Source of the DNA: Hippophae tibetana
Lineage: Eukaryota > Streptophyta > Magnoliopsida > Rosales > Elaeagnaceae
NCBI GenBank assembly: GCA_037013495.1
Contig: CM072801.1
Location: 88,087,816-88,151,815 of the forward strand
Length of the DNA stretch: 64,000 bases
Direction: 5' to 3'
The notes beneath the pieces are model-generated. The model had not been told where the DNA came from, ran no database searches, and saw only the letters and a list, made by a program, of their open reading frames with translations. The translations under genes and the position numbers were made by a program. Below are positions 1-13,671 of the stretch, one piece after another (the first letter of the stretch is position 1; each line of letters opens with the position of its first letter).

Positions 1-511
1 TATAACAATTTACAGTTTCAACCCCAATTGATAACTTCTGTTTGTTTTTAAATTGTGACTTGTAGTAACTTACTTGTTTTTTTCAAAAACATAGATAGGT
101 TGAACACAAAAATGAAATAACGAGAACAAAATTCAGTGAAACTAAAAAATGCTACGAAATGAAATCCAAATAGAAAAAGAATGACAACAAAATTGAAAGA
201 AAACACTCGACTTGAAGGAGACAATTTAATTCTTTTTTCTGATTTCGGACTTAAGAATGAAGAAAACAATCAAAGGACAAATTTTTATAAATCTAAAATT
301 CAAAAAATAGATAAATAAAGATAAATAAACCGTTTTCAGCAACAAAGGTTATGATACCAAACAATGCCAATCCTTTTCGCGGACAACATATGTACCTAGG
401 AACACAAAGAATAAGAAATGTTGAATTGCTTAAAACATTGTTAAGATGATAGAATTGGAATCCGAAAGAACAAGAATAGAAAACTAGGCAAAAGGGTGCG
501 ACCAAATTTTA

Positions 512-519
512 AGACGTCT
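512..519. repeat. Conserved 8-bp palindrome agacgtct (example)
   Basis: The palindrome agacgtct recurs in most monomers at about offset +511. Some units have lost it (for example aagatgtct near 18098 and 38650). It contains a CpG that has survived in most copies despite the low G+C of the array. Confidence 0.7.
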
Positions 520-1694
520 GTAAGTAGTGTAAACCACGGAATCTAGGTTAAAATATGAGAATAGAAAAACTACTGCTATAGTGTGTTTTTTATGTATGGA
601 AACATGTTTGGATTTGATATATTATAATAGTCATTTCGATATACGAGTCAAAAGTTATGACAGTTTACAGTTTCAACCCCAATTCATAACTTCTTTTTGT
701 TTGGAAATTGTGAACTATAGTAACTTACTTTCTTTTTTCAAAAACATAGATAGGTTGAACACAAAAATGAAATTACTAGAAAAAAATACCGTGAAACTAA
801 GGAAATCTAGGAAATGAAATCCAAGTAGGAAAATAATGACAACAAAATTGAAAGAAAACACTCAACTTCAGGACACAATTTAATTCTTTTTTCTGATTTG
901 TGAACTAAGAAAAGAAAAATATCAATAGACAAATTTTTATAAATCTAAAATTCAAAAAATAGATAAATAGAGATAGATAAACCATTTTTAGAAAATTAGG
1001 CTATGATACCAAACAATGCAAATCCTTTTGGAGGAAAACATATGTACCTAGGAACTCAAAACAATAAGAAAGATTGAATTGCTAAAAACATTGTTAAGAT
1101 GATAGAATTGGAATCTGAAAGAACAAGAATAGAAAACTAGGCAATAGGGTGAGACCAAATTTGAAGACATCTGTAAGTAGTTTAAACGACGAAATCTTGG
1201 TTAAAATATGATGATAGCAAAACTACTACTATAGTGTGTTTTTTTATGTATCGAAACATGCTTCGATTTGATATATTATAATAGTCATTTCGATATACAG
1301 GTCAAAAGTTATAACATTTTATAGCTTCAACCCCAATTGATAACTTCTTGTTTGGAATGTGAACTGCAGTAACTTTCTTGTTTTTTTCAAAAACATATAT
1401 AGCTTTAACACAAAAATGAAATAACGAGAAAAAAATACCGTGAAACTAAGGAAAGCTACGAAATGAAATCCAAATAGGAAAAGAATGACAAAAAAATTGA
1501 AAGAAAACACTCGACTTGAAGGAGACAATTTAATTCTTTTTTCTGATTTCGGACTTAAGAATGAAGAAAACAATCAAAGGACAAATTTTTATAAATGTAA
1601 AATTCAAACAATAGATAAATAAATATAGATAAACAATTATCAACAACCAAGGCTATGACACCAAACAATGCAAATCCTTTTCGCGGACAACATA

Positions 1695-1708
1695 TGTACC
1701 TAGGTACA
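1695..1708. repeat. 14-bp perfect palindrome tgtacctaggtaca
   Basis: Most monomers read tgtacctaggaac here. A change to ggtac makes a perfect 14-bp palindrome in this unit, and also at 3662-3675 and 37229-37242. It is a monomer variant with no demonstrated function. Confidence 0.8.
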
Positions 1709-4575
1709 CAAAGAATAAGAAAGGTTGAATTGCTAAAAACATGGTTAAGATGATAGTATTGGAATCCGAAAGAAAAATAATAGAAAACTTGGCAATAGGG
1801 TGCGACCAAATTTTAAGACGTATGTAAGTAGTGTAAACGACGGAATCTGGGTTAAGATATGAGAATAGAAAAACTACTCCTATAGTGTGTTTTTTATGTA
1901 TGGAAACATGTGTCGATTTGATATATTATAATAGTCATTTCGATATACTAGTCAAAAGTTATGACAGTTTACAGTTTCAACCCCAATTGATAAGTTCTTT
2001 TTGTTTGGAAATTGTGAACTGCAGTAACTTTCTTTCTTTTTTCAAAAACATAGATAGGTTGAACAAAAAAATGAAATAAAGAGAAAAAAAATGCCATGAA
2101 ACTAAGGAAATCTACGAAATGAAATCCAAATAGGAAAAGAATGACAACAAAATTGAAAGAAAACAGTCGACTTGACGGACACAATTTAATTCTTTTTTCG
2201 GATTCCTAACTTAAGAAAGCAAAAAACATATAAAGGACAAATTTTTATAAATCTAAAATTCAAAAAATAGATAAATAAAGATAGATAAACCATTTTCAAC
2301 AACCAAGGTTATGATACCAAACAATGCCAATCCTTTTCGCGGACAACACGTGTACCTAGGAACACAAAGAATAAGAAAGGTTGAATTGCTTAAAACATGG
2401 TTAAGATTATAGAATTGGAATCCGAAAGAACAAAAATACAAAACAAGGTAATAGAGTGCGACAAAATTTTAAGACGTCTATAAGTAGTGAAAACGAGGGA
2501 AGCTGGGTTAAAATAAGATAATAGAAAAACTACTCCTATATTGTGTTTTTTTATGTATCGAAGCATGGTTCAATTTGATATATTATAATAGTCATTTCGG
2601 TATACGAGTGTAAAGTTATAACAGTTTACAATTTCAACCCCAATTGATAAATTCTTTTTGTTTTAAAATTGAGAAATGCAGTAACGTTCTTGTTTTTATC
2701 AAAAACATAGATAAGTTGAACACAAATATGAAATAACGAGTAAAAAATATCGTGAAACTAAGGAAAGCTATGAAATGAATTCCAAATAGGAAAAGAATGA
2801 CAACAAAATTGAAAGAAAACACTCGACTTGAAGGACACAATTTAATCCTTTTTTTCTGATTTCGGACTTAAGAAAGAAGAAAACAATCAAAGGACAAATT
2901 TTTATAAATTTAAAATTCAAAAAATAGATAAATAAAGATAGATAAACCATTTTTAGCAACCAAGGCTATGATACCAAACAATGCAAATCCTTTTCGCGGA
3001 CAACATATGTACCTAGGAACACAAAGAATAAGAAAGGTTGAATTGCTAAAAACATGCTTAAGATGATAGTTTTGGAATGCGAAAGAACAATAATAGAAAA
3101 CTAGGCAATAGGGTGGAACCAAATTTTAAGATGTCTGTAAGTAGTGTAAACCACGGAATCTGGGTTAAAATATGAGACTAGGAAAACAACTCCTATAGTG
3201 TGTTTTTTTATGTATCGAAACGTGCTTCCATTTAATATATTATAATAGTCATTTTGATATACGAGTCAAAAGTTATAACAGTTTACAGTTTTAACCCCGA
3301 TTGATAACTTCTTTTCGTTTTGAAATTGTGGACTGCAGTAACTATCTTTCTTTTTTCAAAAACATAGAGAGGTTGATCACAAAAATGAAATAACAAGAAA
3401 AAATACCTTAAAACTAAGGAAATCTACGAAATAAAATCCAAATAGGAAAAGAATGACAACAAAATTGAAAGAAAACACTCGCCTTGAAGCACACAATTTA
3501 ATTCTTTTTTCTAATTTCTCAATTAAGAAAGAAGAAAACAATCAAAGGACAAATTTTTATAAATCTAAAATTCAAAAAATACATAAATAAAGATAGATAA
3601 ACATTTTCAGCAACGAAGGCTATAATACTAAAGAATGCCAATCCTTTTCGCGGACAACATATGTACCTAGGTACAAAAGAATAAGAAAGGTTGAATTGCT
3701 TAAAACATGGTTAAGATGATAGAATTGGAATCCGAAAGAACAAGAATTGAAAACTTGGCAATAGGGTGCGACGAATTTTAAGACATCTGTAAGTAGTGTA
3801 AACCACGGAATCTGGGTTAAGATATGAGAATTGAAAAACTACTCCTATAGTGTGTTTTTTATGTATGGAAACATGTGTCGATTTGATATATTATAATAGC
3901 CATTTCGATATACGAGTCAAAAATTATGACAGTTTATAGTTTCAACCCCAATTGATAACTTCTTTTTGTTTGGAAATTGTCAACTGCAGTAACTTTCTTT
4001 CTTTTTTCAAAAACATAGATAGGTTGAACACAAAAATGAAATAAAGGGAAAAAAATGCCGTGAAACTAAGGAAATCTACGAAATGAAATCCAAATAGGAA
4101 AAGAATGACAACAAAATTGAAAGAAAACACTCGACTTGACGGACACAATTTAATTCTTTTTTCGGATTCCTAACTTAAGAAAGCAAAAAACATATAAAGG
4201 ACAAATTTTTATAAATCTAAAATTCAAAAAATAGATAAATAAAGATAGATAAACCATTTTCAACAACCAAGGTTATGATACCAAACAATGCCAATCCTTT
4301 TCTTGGACAACACGTGTACCTAGGAACACAAAGAATAAGAAAGATTGAATTTCTAAAAACATGGTTAAGATGATAGAATTGGAATCTGAAAGAACAAGAA
4401 TAGAAAACTAAGCAATAGGGTGCGACCAAATTTTAAGACGTCTGTAAGTAGTATAAACTACGGAATCTGGGTTAAAATATGATGATAGCAAAACCACTGC
4501 TATAGTTTTTTATGTATCGAAATGTGCTTCGATATTATATATTATAATAGTTATTTCGATATACGAGTCTAAAGT

Positions 4576-7147
4576 TATAACAATTTACAATGTCAATCCC
4601 AATTGATAACTTCTTTTTCTTTTTAAATTGTGACTTGTAGTAACTTACTTGTTTTTTTCAAAAACATAGATAGGTTGAACACAAAAATGAAATATAGAGA
4701 AAACAATTCCGTGAAACTAAGGAAAGCTACGAAATGAAATCCAAATAGGAAAAGAATGACAACAAAATTGAAAGTAAAGACTCGACTTGAAGGACACAAT
4801 TTAATTCTATTTTCTGATTTCTAACTTAAGAAAGAAGAAAACTATCAAAGGACAAATTTTTATAAATCTAAAATTCAAACAATACATAAATAGAGATAGA
4901 TAAACCATTTTCAGCAACCAAGGGTATGATACCAAACAATGCAAATCCTTTTCGTGGACAACATATGTACCTTGAAACACAAAGAATAAGAAAGGTTGAA
5001 TTGCGTAAAACATTGTTAAGATGATAGAATTGGAATTTGAAAGAATAGGAATAGATAACAAGGTAATAGGGTGCGACCAAATTTAAAGACGTCTGTAAGT
5101 AGTGTAAACGATGGAATCTGGGTTACAATATGGGGATAACCAAAATATTGCTATAGTGAGTTTTTTATTTATCGAAATGAGCTTCGATTAGAAATATTAC
5201 AATAGTCGTTTCGATAGACGAGTCAAAAGTTATAACAGTTAAACATTCAACCCCAATTGATAACTTCATTTTGTTTTGAAATTGTCAACTGTAGTAACTT
5301 TCTTGTTTTTTTCAAAAACATAGATAGGTTGAATAGAAAAATGAAATAACGAGAAAAAAATACCGTGAAACTAAGGATAGCTATGAAATGAAATCCAAAT
5401 AGGAAAAGAATGACAACAAAATTGAAAGAAAACATTCGACTTGAAGGACTCAATTTAATTCTTTTTTATGATTTCTGACTTAAGAAAGAAGAAAACTATC
5501 AAAGGATATTTTTATAAATCTAAAATTAAAAAAATAGATAAATAGAGATAGATAAACCATTTTCAGCAATCAAGGCTATGAAACCAAACAATGCAAATCC
5601 TTTTCGCGGACAAAGATTGAATTTCTAAAAACATGGTTAAGATGATAGAATTGGAATCTGAAAGAACAAGAATAGAAAACTAAGCAATAGGGTGCGACCA
5701 AATTTTAAGACGTCTGTAAGTAGTATAAACTACGGAATCTGGGTTAAAATATGATGATAGCAAAACCACTGCTATAGTTTTTATGTATCGAAATGTGCTT
5801 CGATATGATATATTATAATAGTCATTTCGATATACGAGTCAAAAGTTATAACAATTTACAGTTTCAATCCCAATTGATAACTTCTTTTTCTTTTTAAACT
5901 GTGACTTGTAGTAACTTACTTGTTTTTTTCAAAAACATAGATAGGTTGAACACAAAAATGAAATAATGAGAAAAAAATTCCGTGAAACTAAGGAAAGCTA
6001 CGAAATGAATTCCAAATAGGAAAAGAATGACAACAAAATTGAAAGAAGACACTCGACTAGAAGGACACAATTTAATTCTATTTTATGATTTCTAAGTTAA
6101 GAAAGAAGAAAACTATTAAAGGACAAATTTTTAAAAATCTAAAATTCAAACAATAGATAAATAGAGATAGATAAACCATTTTCAGCAACCAAGGCTATGA
6201 TACCAAACAATGCAAACCTTTTCGCGGACAACATATGTACCTTGAAACACAAAGAATAAGAAAATTGAATTGCGTAAAACATTGTTAAGATGATAGAATT
6301 GGAATTTGAAAGAACAAGAATAGAAAACAAGGTAATAGGGTGCAACCAAATTTAAAGACGTCGGTAAGTAGTGTAAACGATGGAATCTGGGTTACAATAC
6401 GGGAATAACCAAAGTATTGCTATAGTGAGTTTTTATTTATCGAAATGAGCTTCGACTAGAAATATTATAATAGTCGTTTCGATATACTTGTCAAAAGTTA
6501 TAATAGTTAAACATTCAACCCCAATTGATAACTTCTTTTTGTTTTGAAATTGTGAACTGCAGTAACTTTCTTGTTTTTTTCAAACACATAGATAGGTTGA
6601 ACAGAAAAATGAAATAACGAGAAAAAAATACCGTGAAACTAAGGATAGCTATGAAAAGAAATCCAAATAGGAAAAGAATGACAACAAAATTGAAAGAAAA
6701 CACTCGACTTGAAGGACACAATTTAATTCTTTTTTCTGATTTCTGACTTAAGAAAGAAGAAAACTATCAAAGGACAAATTTTTATAAATATAAATTCAAA
6801 AAACAGATAAATAGAGATAGATAAACCATTTTCAGAACCAAGGCTATGCTACCAAACAATGCATATCCTTTTCGCGGACAACATATGTATCTAGGAACAC
6901 AAAGAATAAGAAAGATTGCATTGCTGAAAACATGGTTAAGATGATAGAATAGGAATATGAAAATAACAAGAATATAAAACTAGGTAATAGGGTGCGACAA
7001 AATTTTAAGAAGTCTGTAAGTAGTATAAACTACGGAATCTGGGTTAAAATATGATGATAGCATAACCACTACTATAGTTTTTTATGTATCGAAATGTGCT
7101 TCGATATGATATATTATAATAGGCATTTCGATATACGAGTCAAAAGT
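4576..7147 (+). repeat. Region 2: dimeric higher-order repeat, two copies
   Basis: Monomers start at 4576, 5230, 5847 and 6498. Units 8 and 10 share the rare caatccc marker and a ctttttcttttt variant. Units 9 and 11 share the marker preceded by gttaaacatt. The dimer period is about 1270 bp instead of about 1305 because unit 9 has an internal 31-bp deletion near 5611. The right ends of units 7 and 9 also match closely, so the repeated block begins inside unit 7, near 4349. Confidence 0.85.
5608..5618 (+). other. 31-bp deletion junction inside a monomer
   Basis: The unit starting at 5230 is only 617 bp long. At 5611-5614 the text cgcggacaa runs straight into agattgaattt. In neighbouring units 31 bases lie between these words, including the catatg and cctagg palindromes. 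Short a-rich identity (caa against gaa) sits at both ends of the lost segment, as expected for slippage or microhomology-mediated loss. Confidence 0.8.
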
Positions 7148-8449
7148 TATAACAATTTACAGTTTCAACCCCAATTGATAACTTCTTTTTGTTTTTAAAT
7201 TGTGACTTGTAGTAACTTGTTTTTTTCAAAAACATAGATAGGTTGAATACAAAAATGAAATAACGAGAAAAAAAATTCCGTGAAACTAAGGAATGCTACG
7301 AAATGAAATCAAAATAGGAAAAGAATGACAACAAAATTGAAAGAAAACACTCGACTTGAAGGACACAATTTAATTCTTTTTTCTTATTTCTAACTTAAGA
7401 AAGAAGAAAACTATCAAAGGACAAATTTTTATAAATCTAAAATTCAATGAAAAGATAAATAAAGATAGATAAACCATTTTCCGCAACCAAGTCTATTATA
7501 CCAAACAATGCAAATCCTTTTGGAGGACAACATATGTACCTAGGAACTCAAAGAATAAGAAAGCTCGAATTGCTTAAAACATGGTTAAGATGATAGAATT
7601 GGAATCCGAAAGAACAAGAATAGAAAACAAGGTTATAGGGTTCGACCAGATTTTAAGACGTCTATAAGTAGTGTAAATGATGGAATCTGGGTAAAAATAT
7701 GAGAATAGAAAAACTACTCCTATAGTGTGTTTTTTATGTATGGAAACATATTTCCATTTGATATACTATAATAGTCGTTTCGATATACGAGTCAAATGTT
7801 ATAACAATTTACAGTTTCAACCCCAATTGATAACTTCTTTTGGTTTTTAAATTGTGACTTGTAGTAACTTACTTGTTTTTTTCAAAAACATAGACAGGTT
7901 GAACACAAAAATGAAATAACGAGAAAAAAATTCTGTGAAACTAAGGAATGCTACGAAATGAAATCCAAATAGGAAAAGAATGACAACAAAATTGAAAGAA
8001 AACACTCGACTTGAAGAACACAATTTAATTCTTTTTTCTTATTTCTAATTTAAGAAAGAAGAAAACTATCAAAGGACAAATTTTTATAAATCTAAAATTC
8101 AATCAAAAGATAAATAAAGATAGAGAAACCATTTTCAGCAACCAAGGCTATGATACCAAACAATGGAAATCCTTTTCGCGGACAACATATGTATCTAGGA
8201 ACATAAAGAATAAGAAAGCTTGAATTGCTTAAAACATGGTTAAGATGATAGAATTGGAATCCGAAAGAACAAGAATAGAAAACAAGGTAATAGGTGCGAC
8301 CAAATTTTAAGACGTCTGTAAGTAGTGTAAACGATGGAATCTGGGTTAAAATATGATGATAGCAAAACCACTGCTATAGTTTTTTATGTATCGAAACGTG
8401 CTTCGATATGATATATTATAATAGTCATTTCGATATACGAGTCAAAAGT
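7148..8449 (+). repeat. Region 3: two related monomers preceding the 2611-bp HOR
   Basis: Monomers start at 7148 and 7800. The variant ggttatagggttcgaccag near 7631 returns near 8937, one dimer (about 1306 bp) later, and tttccatttgatatac near 7750 returns near 9056. This links the stretch to the next region and suggests a dimeric duplication across the boundary. Confidence 0.8.
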
Positions 8450-11400
8450 TATAACAATTTACAGTTTCAACCCCAATTGATAACTTCTGTTTGTTTTTAA
8501 ATTGTGACTTGTAGTAACTTACTTGTTTTTTTCAAAAACATAGATAGGTTGAACACAAAAATGAAATAACGAGAAAAAAATTCAGTGAAACTAAGGAATG
8601 CTACGAAATGAAATCCAAATAGAAAAAGAATGACAACAAAATTGAAAGAAAACACTCGACTTGAAGAACACAATTTAATTCTTTTTTCTTATTTCTAATT
8701 TAAAAAAGAAGAAAACTATCAAAGGACAAATTTTTATAAATCTAAAATTAAATCAAAAGATAAATAAAGATAGATATACCATTTTCAGCAACCAAGGCTA
8801 TTATACCAAACAATGCAAATCCTTTTGGAGGACAACATATGTACCTAGGAACTCAAAGAATAAGAAAGCTGGAATTGCTTAAAACATGCTTAAGATGATA
8901 GAATTGGAATCCGAAAGAACAAGAATAGAAAACAAGGTTATAGGGTTCGACCAGATTTTAAGACGTCTATAAGTAGTGTAAATGATGGAATCTGGGTAAA
9001 AATATGAGAATAGAAAAACTACTCCTATAGTGTGTTTTTTATGTATGGAAACCTATTTCCATTTGATATACTATAATAGTCGTTTCGATATACGAGTCAA
9101 ATGTTATAACAATTTACAGTTTCAACCCGAATTGATAACTTCTTTTTGTTTTGAAATTGTGAACTGCAGAAACTTTCTTTCTTTTTTCAAAAACATAGAT
9201 AGGTTGAACACAAAAATGAAATAACGAGAAAAAATACCGAGAAAGTAAGGAAAGCTACGAAATGAAATCCAAATAGGAAAAATATGAATACAAAATTGAA
9301 AGAAAACACTCGACTTGAGGGACACAATTTAATTCTTTTTTCTGATTTATGACTTAAGAAGGAAGAAAACTATCAAAGGACAAATTATTAAAAATCTAAA
9401 ATTCAAACAATAGATAAATAGAGATAGATAAACCATTTTTAGCAACCAAGGTTATGATACCAAACAATACAAATGCTTTTGGAGGACAACATATGTACCT
9501 AGGAACTCAAAGAATAAGAAATATTGAATTGCTAAAAACATGGTTAAGATGATAGAATTGGAATCCGAAAGAACAAGAATAGAAAACAAGGTAATAGGGT
9601 GCGACTAGATTTTAAGACTTCTATAAGTAGTGTAACCGATGGAATCTGGGTTAAAATATGAGAATAGAATAACTACTCCTATAGTGTGGTTTTTATGTAT
9701 CGAAATGTGCTTCGATTTGATATATTATAATAGTCGTTTCGATATACGAGTCAAAAGTTATAACAGTTTACACCTTCAACCCCGATTGATAATTTCTTTT
9801 TGTTTTGAAATTGTGAACTGCAGAACTTTCTTGTTTTTTTCAAAAACATAGATAGGTTGAACAGAAAAATGAAATAACGAGAAAAAAAATACCGTGAAAC
9901 TAAGGAAGCTACGAAATGAAATCCAAATAGGAAAATATTGACAACAAAATTGGAAGAAAACACTCGACTTGAAGGACACAATTTAATTCTTTTTTCTGAT
10001 TTCAGACTTAAGAAAGAAGAAAACTATCAAAGGACAAATTTTTATAAATCTAAAATTAAAAAAATAGATAAATAGAGATAGATAAACCATTTTCAACAAC
10101 AGAGGCTATGATACCAAACAATGCAAATCCTTTTTGCGGACAACATATGTACCTAGGAACACAAAGAATAAGAAAGATTGAATTTCTAAAAACATGGTTA
10201 AGATGATAGAATTGGAATCTGAAAGAACAAGAATAGAAAACTAAGCAATAGGATGCGACCAAATTTTAAGACCTCTATAAGTAGTATAAACTACAGCATC
10301 TGGGTTAAAATATGATGATAGCAATTCCACTACTATAGCTTTTTAGGTATTGAAACGTGTTTCAATTTGATATATTATAATAGTCGTTTCGATAAACCAA
10401 TCAAAAGTTATAACAATTTACAGTTTTAACCCTAATTGATAACTTCGTTTTCTTTTTAAATTGTGAATTGTAGTAACTTACTTGTTTTTTTCAAAAACAT
10501 AGATAGGTTGAACACAAAAATGAAATAACGAGAAAAAAATTCCGTGAAACTAAGGAATGCTATGAAATGAAATCCAAATAGGAAAAGAATGACAATAAAA
10601 TTGAAAGAAAACACTGGACTTGATGGACCCAATTTAATTCTTTTTTTCTTATTTCTAACTTAAGAAAGAAGAAAACTATCAAAGGACAAATTTTTATAAA
10701 TCTAAAATTCAAACAATAGATAAATAAATATAGATAAACCATTTTCAGCAACCAAGGCTATTATACCAACAAATGCAAATCCTTTTGGAGGACAACATAT
10801 GTACCTAGGAACTCAAAGAATAAGAAAGCTTGAATTGCTTAAAACATGGTTATGATGATAGAATTGGAATCCGAAAGAACAAGAATAGAAAACTAGGTAA
10901 TAGGGTACGACAAAATTTTAAGACGTCTGTAAGTAGTGTAAACGATGGAATCTGGGTTAAAATATGATGATAGCAAAACCACTGCTATAATTTTTTATGT
11001 ATCGAAACGTGCTTCGATATGATATATTATAATAGTCATTTCGATATACGAGTCAAAAGTTATAACAATTTACAGTTTCAACCCCAATTGATAACTTCTG
11101 TTTGTTTTTAAATTGTGACTTGTAGTAACTTACTTGTATTTTTCAAAAACATAGATAGGTTGAACACAAAAATGAAATAACGAGAAAAAAATTCCGTGAA
11201 ACTAAGGAATGCTACGAAATGAAATCCAAATAGGAAAAGAATGACAACAAAATTGAAAGAAAACACTCGACTTCAAGAACACAATTTAATTCTTTTTTCT
11301 TATTTCTAATTTAAGAAAGAAGAAAACTATCAAAGGACAAATTTTTATAAATCTAAAATTGAATCAAAAGATAAATAAAGATAGATATACCATTTTCAGC

Positions 11401-13671
11401 AACCACGGCTATTATACCAAACAATGCAAATCGTTTTGGAGGACAACATATGCACCTAGGAACTCAAAGAATAAGAAAGCTTGAATTGCTTAAAACATGG
11501 TTAAGATGATAGAATTGGAATCCGAAAGAACAAGAATAGAAAACAAGGTAATAAGGTGCGACCAGATTTTAAGACGTCTATAAGTAGTGTAAACGATGGA
11601 ATCTGGGTTAAAATATGAGCATAGAAAAACTACTCCTATAGTGTGTTTTTTATGTATGGAAACGTGCTTCGATTTGATATACTATAATAGTCGTTTCGAT
11701 ATACGAGTCAAATGTTATAACAATTTACAGTTTCAACCCGAATTGATAACTTCTTTTTGTTTTGAAATTGTGAACTGCAGAAACTTTCTTTCTTTTTTCA
11801 AAAACATAGATAGGTTGAACACAAAAATGAAATAACGAGAAAAAATACCGAGAAAGTAAGGAAAGCAACGAAATGAAATCCAAATAGGAAAAATATGAAT
11901 ACAAAATTGAAAGAAAACACTCGACTTGAAGGACACAATTTAGTTCTTTTTACTGATTTATGACTTAAGAAGGAAGAAAACAATCAAAGGACAAATTTTT
12001 ATAAATCTAAAATTCAAACAATAGATAAATAGAGATAGATAAACAATTTTTAGCAACCAAGGCTATGATACCAAACAATACAAATTCTTTTGGAGGACAA
12101 CATATGTACCTAGGAACTCAAAGAATAAGAAATATTGAATTGCTAAAAACATGGTTAAGATGATAGAATTGGAATCTGAAAGAACAAGAATAGAAAACAA
12201 GGTAATAGGGTGCGACTAGATTTTAAGACGTCTATAAGTAGTGTAAACGATGACATCTGGGTTAAAATATGAGAATAGAAAAACTACTCCTATAGTGTGG
12301 TTTTTATGTATCGAAACGTGCTTCGATTTGATATATTATAATAGTCGTTTCGATAAACGAGTCAAAAGTTATAACAGTTTACAGCTTCAACCCCGATTGA
12401 TAATTTCTTTTTGTTTTGAAATTGTGAACTGTAGAACTTTCTTGTTTTTTTTCAAAAACATAGATAGGTTGAACAGAAAAATGAAATAACGAGAAAAAAA
12501 ATACCGTGAAACTAAGGAAGCTACGAAATGAAATCCAAATAGGAAAAGAATGACAACAAAATTGGAAGAAAACACTCGACTTGAAGGACTCAATTTAATT
12601 CTTTTTTCTGATTTCCGACTTAAGAAAGAAGAAAACTATCAAAGGACAAATTTTTATAAATCTAAAATTAAAAAAATACATAAATAGAGATAGATAAACC
12701 ATTTTCAGAAACCAAGGCTATGATACCAAACAATGCAAATCCTTTTCGAGGACAACATATGTACCTAGGAACACAAAGAATAAGAAAGATTGAATTTCTA
12801 AAAATATGGTTAAGATGATAGAATTGGAATCTTAAAGAACAAGAATAAAACACTAAGCAATAGGGTGCGACCAAATTTTAAGACGTCTGTAAGTAGTATA
12901 AACTACAGCATCTCGGTTAAAATATGATAATAGCAATTCCACTACTATAGCTTTTTATGTATTGAAACGTGTTTCGATTTGATATATTATAATAGGCGTT
13001 TCGATAAACCAATCAAAAGTTATAACAATTTACAGTTTTAACCCTAATTGATTACTTCTTTTTGTTTTTAAATTGTGAATTGTAGTAACTTACTTGTTTT
13101 TTTCAAAAACATAGATAGGTTGAACACAAAAATGAAATAACGAGAAACAAATTCCGTGAAACTAAGGAATGCTATGAAATGAAATCCAAATAGGAAAAGA
13201 ATGACAATAAAATTGAAAGAAAACACTGGACTTGATGGACACAATTTAATTCTTTTTTCTGATTTCTAACTTAAGAAAGAAAAAAACTATCAAAGGACAA
13301 ATTTTTATAAATCTAAAATTCAAACAATAGATAAATAAAGATAGATAAACCATTTTCAGCAACCAATACTATTATACCAAACAATGCAAATCCTTTTGGA
13401 GGACAACATATGTACCTAGGAATTGAAAGAATAAGAAAGCTTGAATTGCTTAAAACATGGTTATGATGATAGAATTGGAATCCGAAAGAACAAGAATAGA
13501 AAACTAGGTAATAGGGTGCGACAAAATTTTAAGACGTCTGTAAGTAGTGTAAACGATGGAATATGGGTTAAAATATGATGATAGCAAAACCACTGCTATT
13601 TTTTTTTATGTATCGAAACGTGCTTCGATATGATATATTATAATAGTCATTTCGATATACGAGTCAAAAGT
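8450..13671 (+). repeat. Region 4: older four-monomer HOR (types E-F-G-H), period ~2611 bp, two copies
   Basis: Copy 1 starts at 8450, 9105, 9759 and 10409; copy 2 at 11061, 11716, 12370 and 13021. The corresponding markers are 2611, 2611, 2611 and 2612 bp apart. Type-specific variants recur in order: E has ctgtttgtttttaaattgtg; F has caacccgaattg and accgagaaagtaa; G has cttcaaccccgattgataat; H has ttttaaccctaattgat. Differences between copies are scattered and more numerous than in the 2603-bp HOR further right, so this amplification looks older. A further E unit follows at 13672 before the order breaks. Confidence 0.88.
12309..12355. repeat. 9-bp inverted repeat flanking an A+T-rich core (example 1)
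   Basis: The arm tatcgaaac (12309-12317) is the exact reverse complement of gtttcgata (12347-12355), with 29 bp between them that include tatattataatag. A shorter nested hairpin, atcgaa with ttcgat (12310-12315 and 12322-12327), overlaps the left arm. The dyad is present once per monomer in copies carrying the tatcg allele and broken in copies with tatgg or taagg. Whether it is a protein site, a cruciform or chance is unknown. Confidence 0.75.

Larger units (their letters stand above)
1..4575 (+). repeat. Region 1: seven diverged monomers
   Basis: Monomers start at 1, 656, 1310, 1960, 2617, 3274 and 3925. There is no clear higher-order period, but units 1 and 3 share rare variants (gaaggagacaattt and ttaagaatgaag near 155-260 and 1515-1565). 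Units 4 and 7 also share variants: ggattcctaacttaagaaagc near 2199 and 4161, and an acgtgtacc form of the usual atgtacc near 2347 and 4312. Most units carry the cgcgg variant of the site after cctttt. The pattern suggests old unequal exchange blurred by point mutation. Confidence 0.9.

Noticed and set aside
2260..2290. aataaa words as polyadenylation signals
   Set aside because: They are part of the GATA-rich stretch (gataaataaagat) in each monomer and are not associated with any gene.
3880..3900. tatattataat as a promoter TATA box or bacterial -10 element
   Set aside because: It occurs in every monomer as part of the A+T core and nothing downstream looks like a transcription unit; chance in A+T-rich DNA is sufficient.
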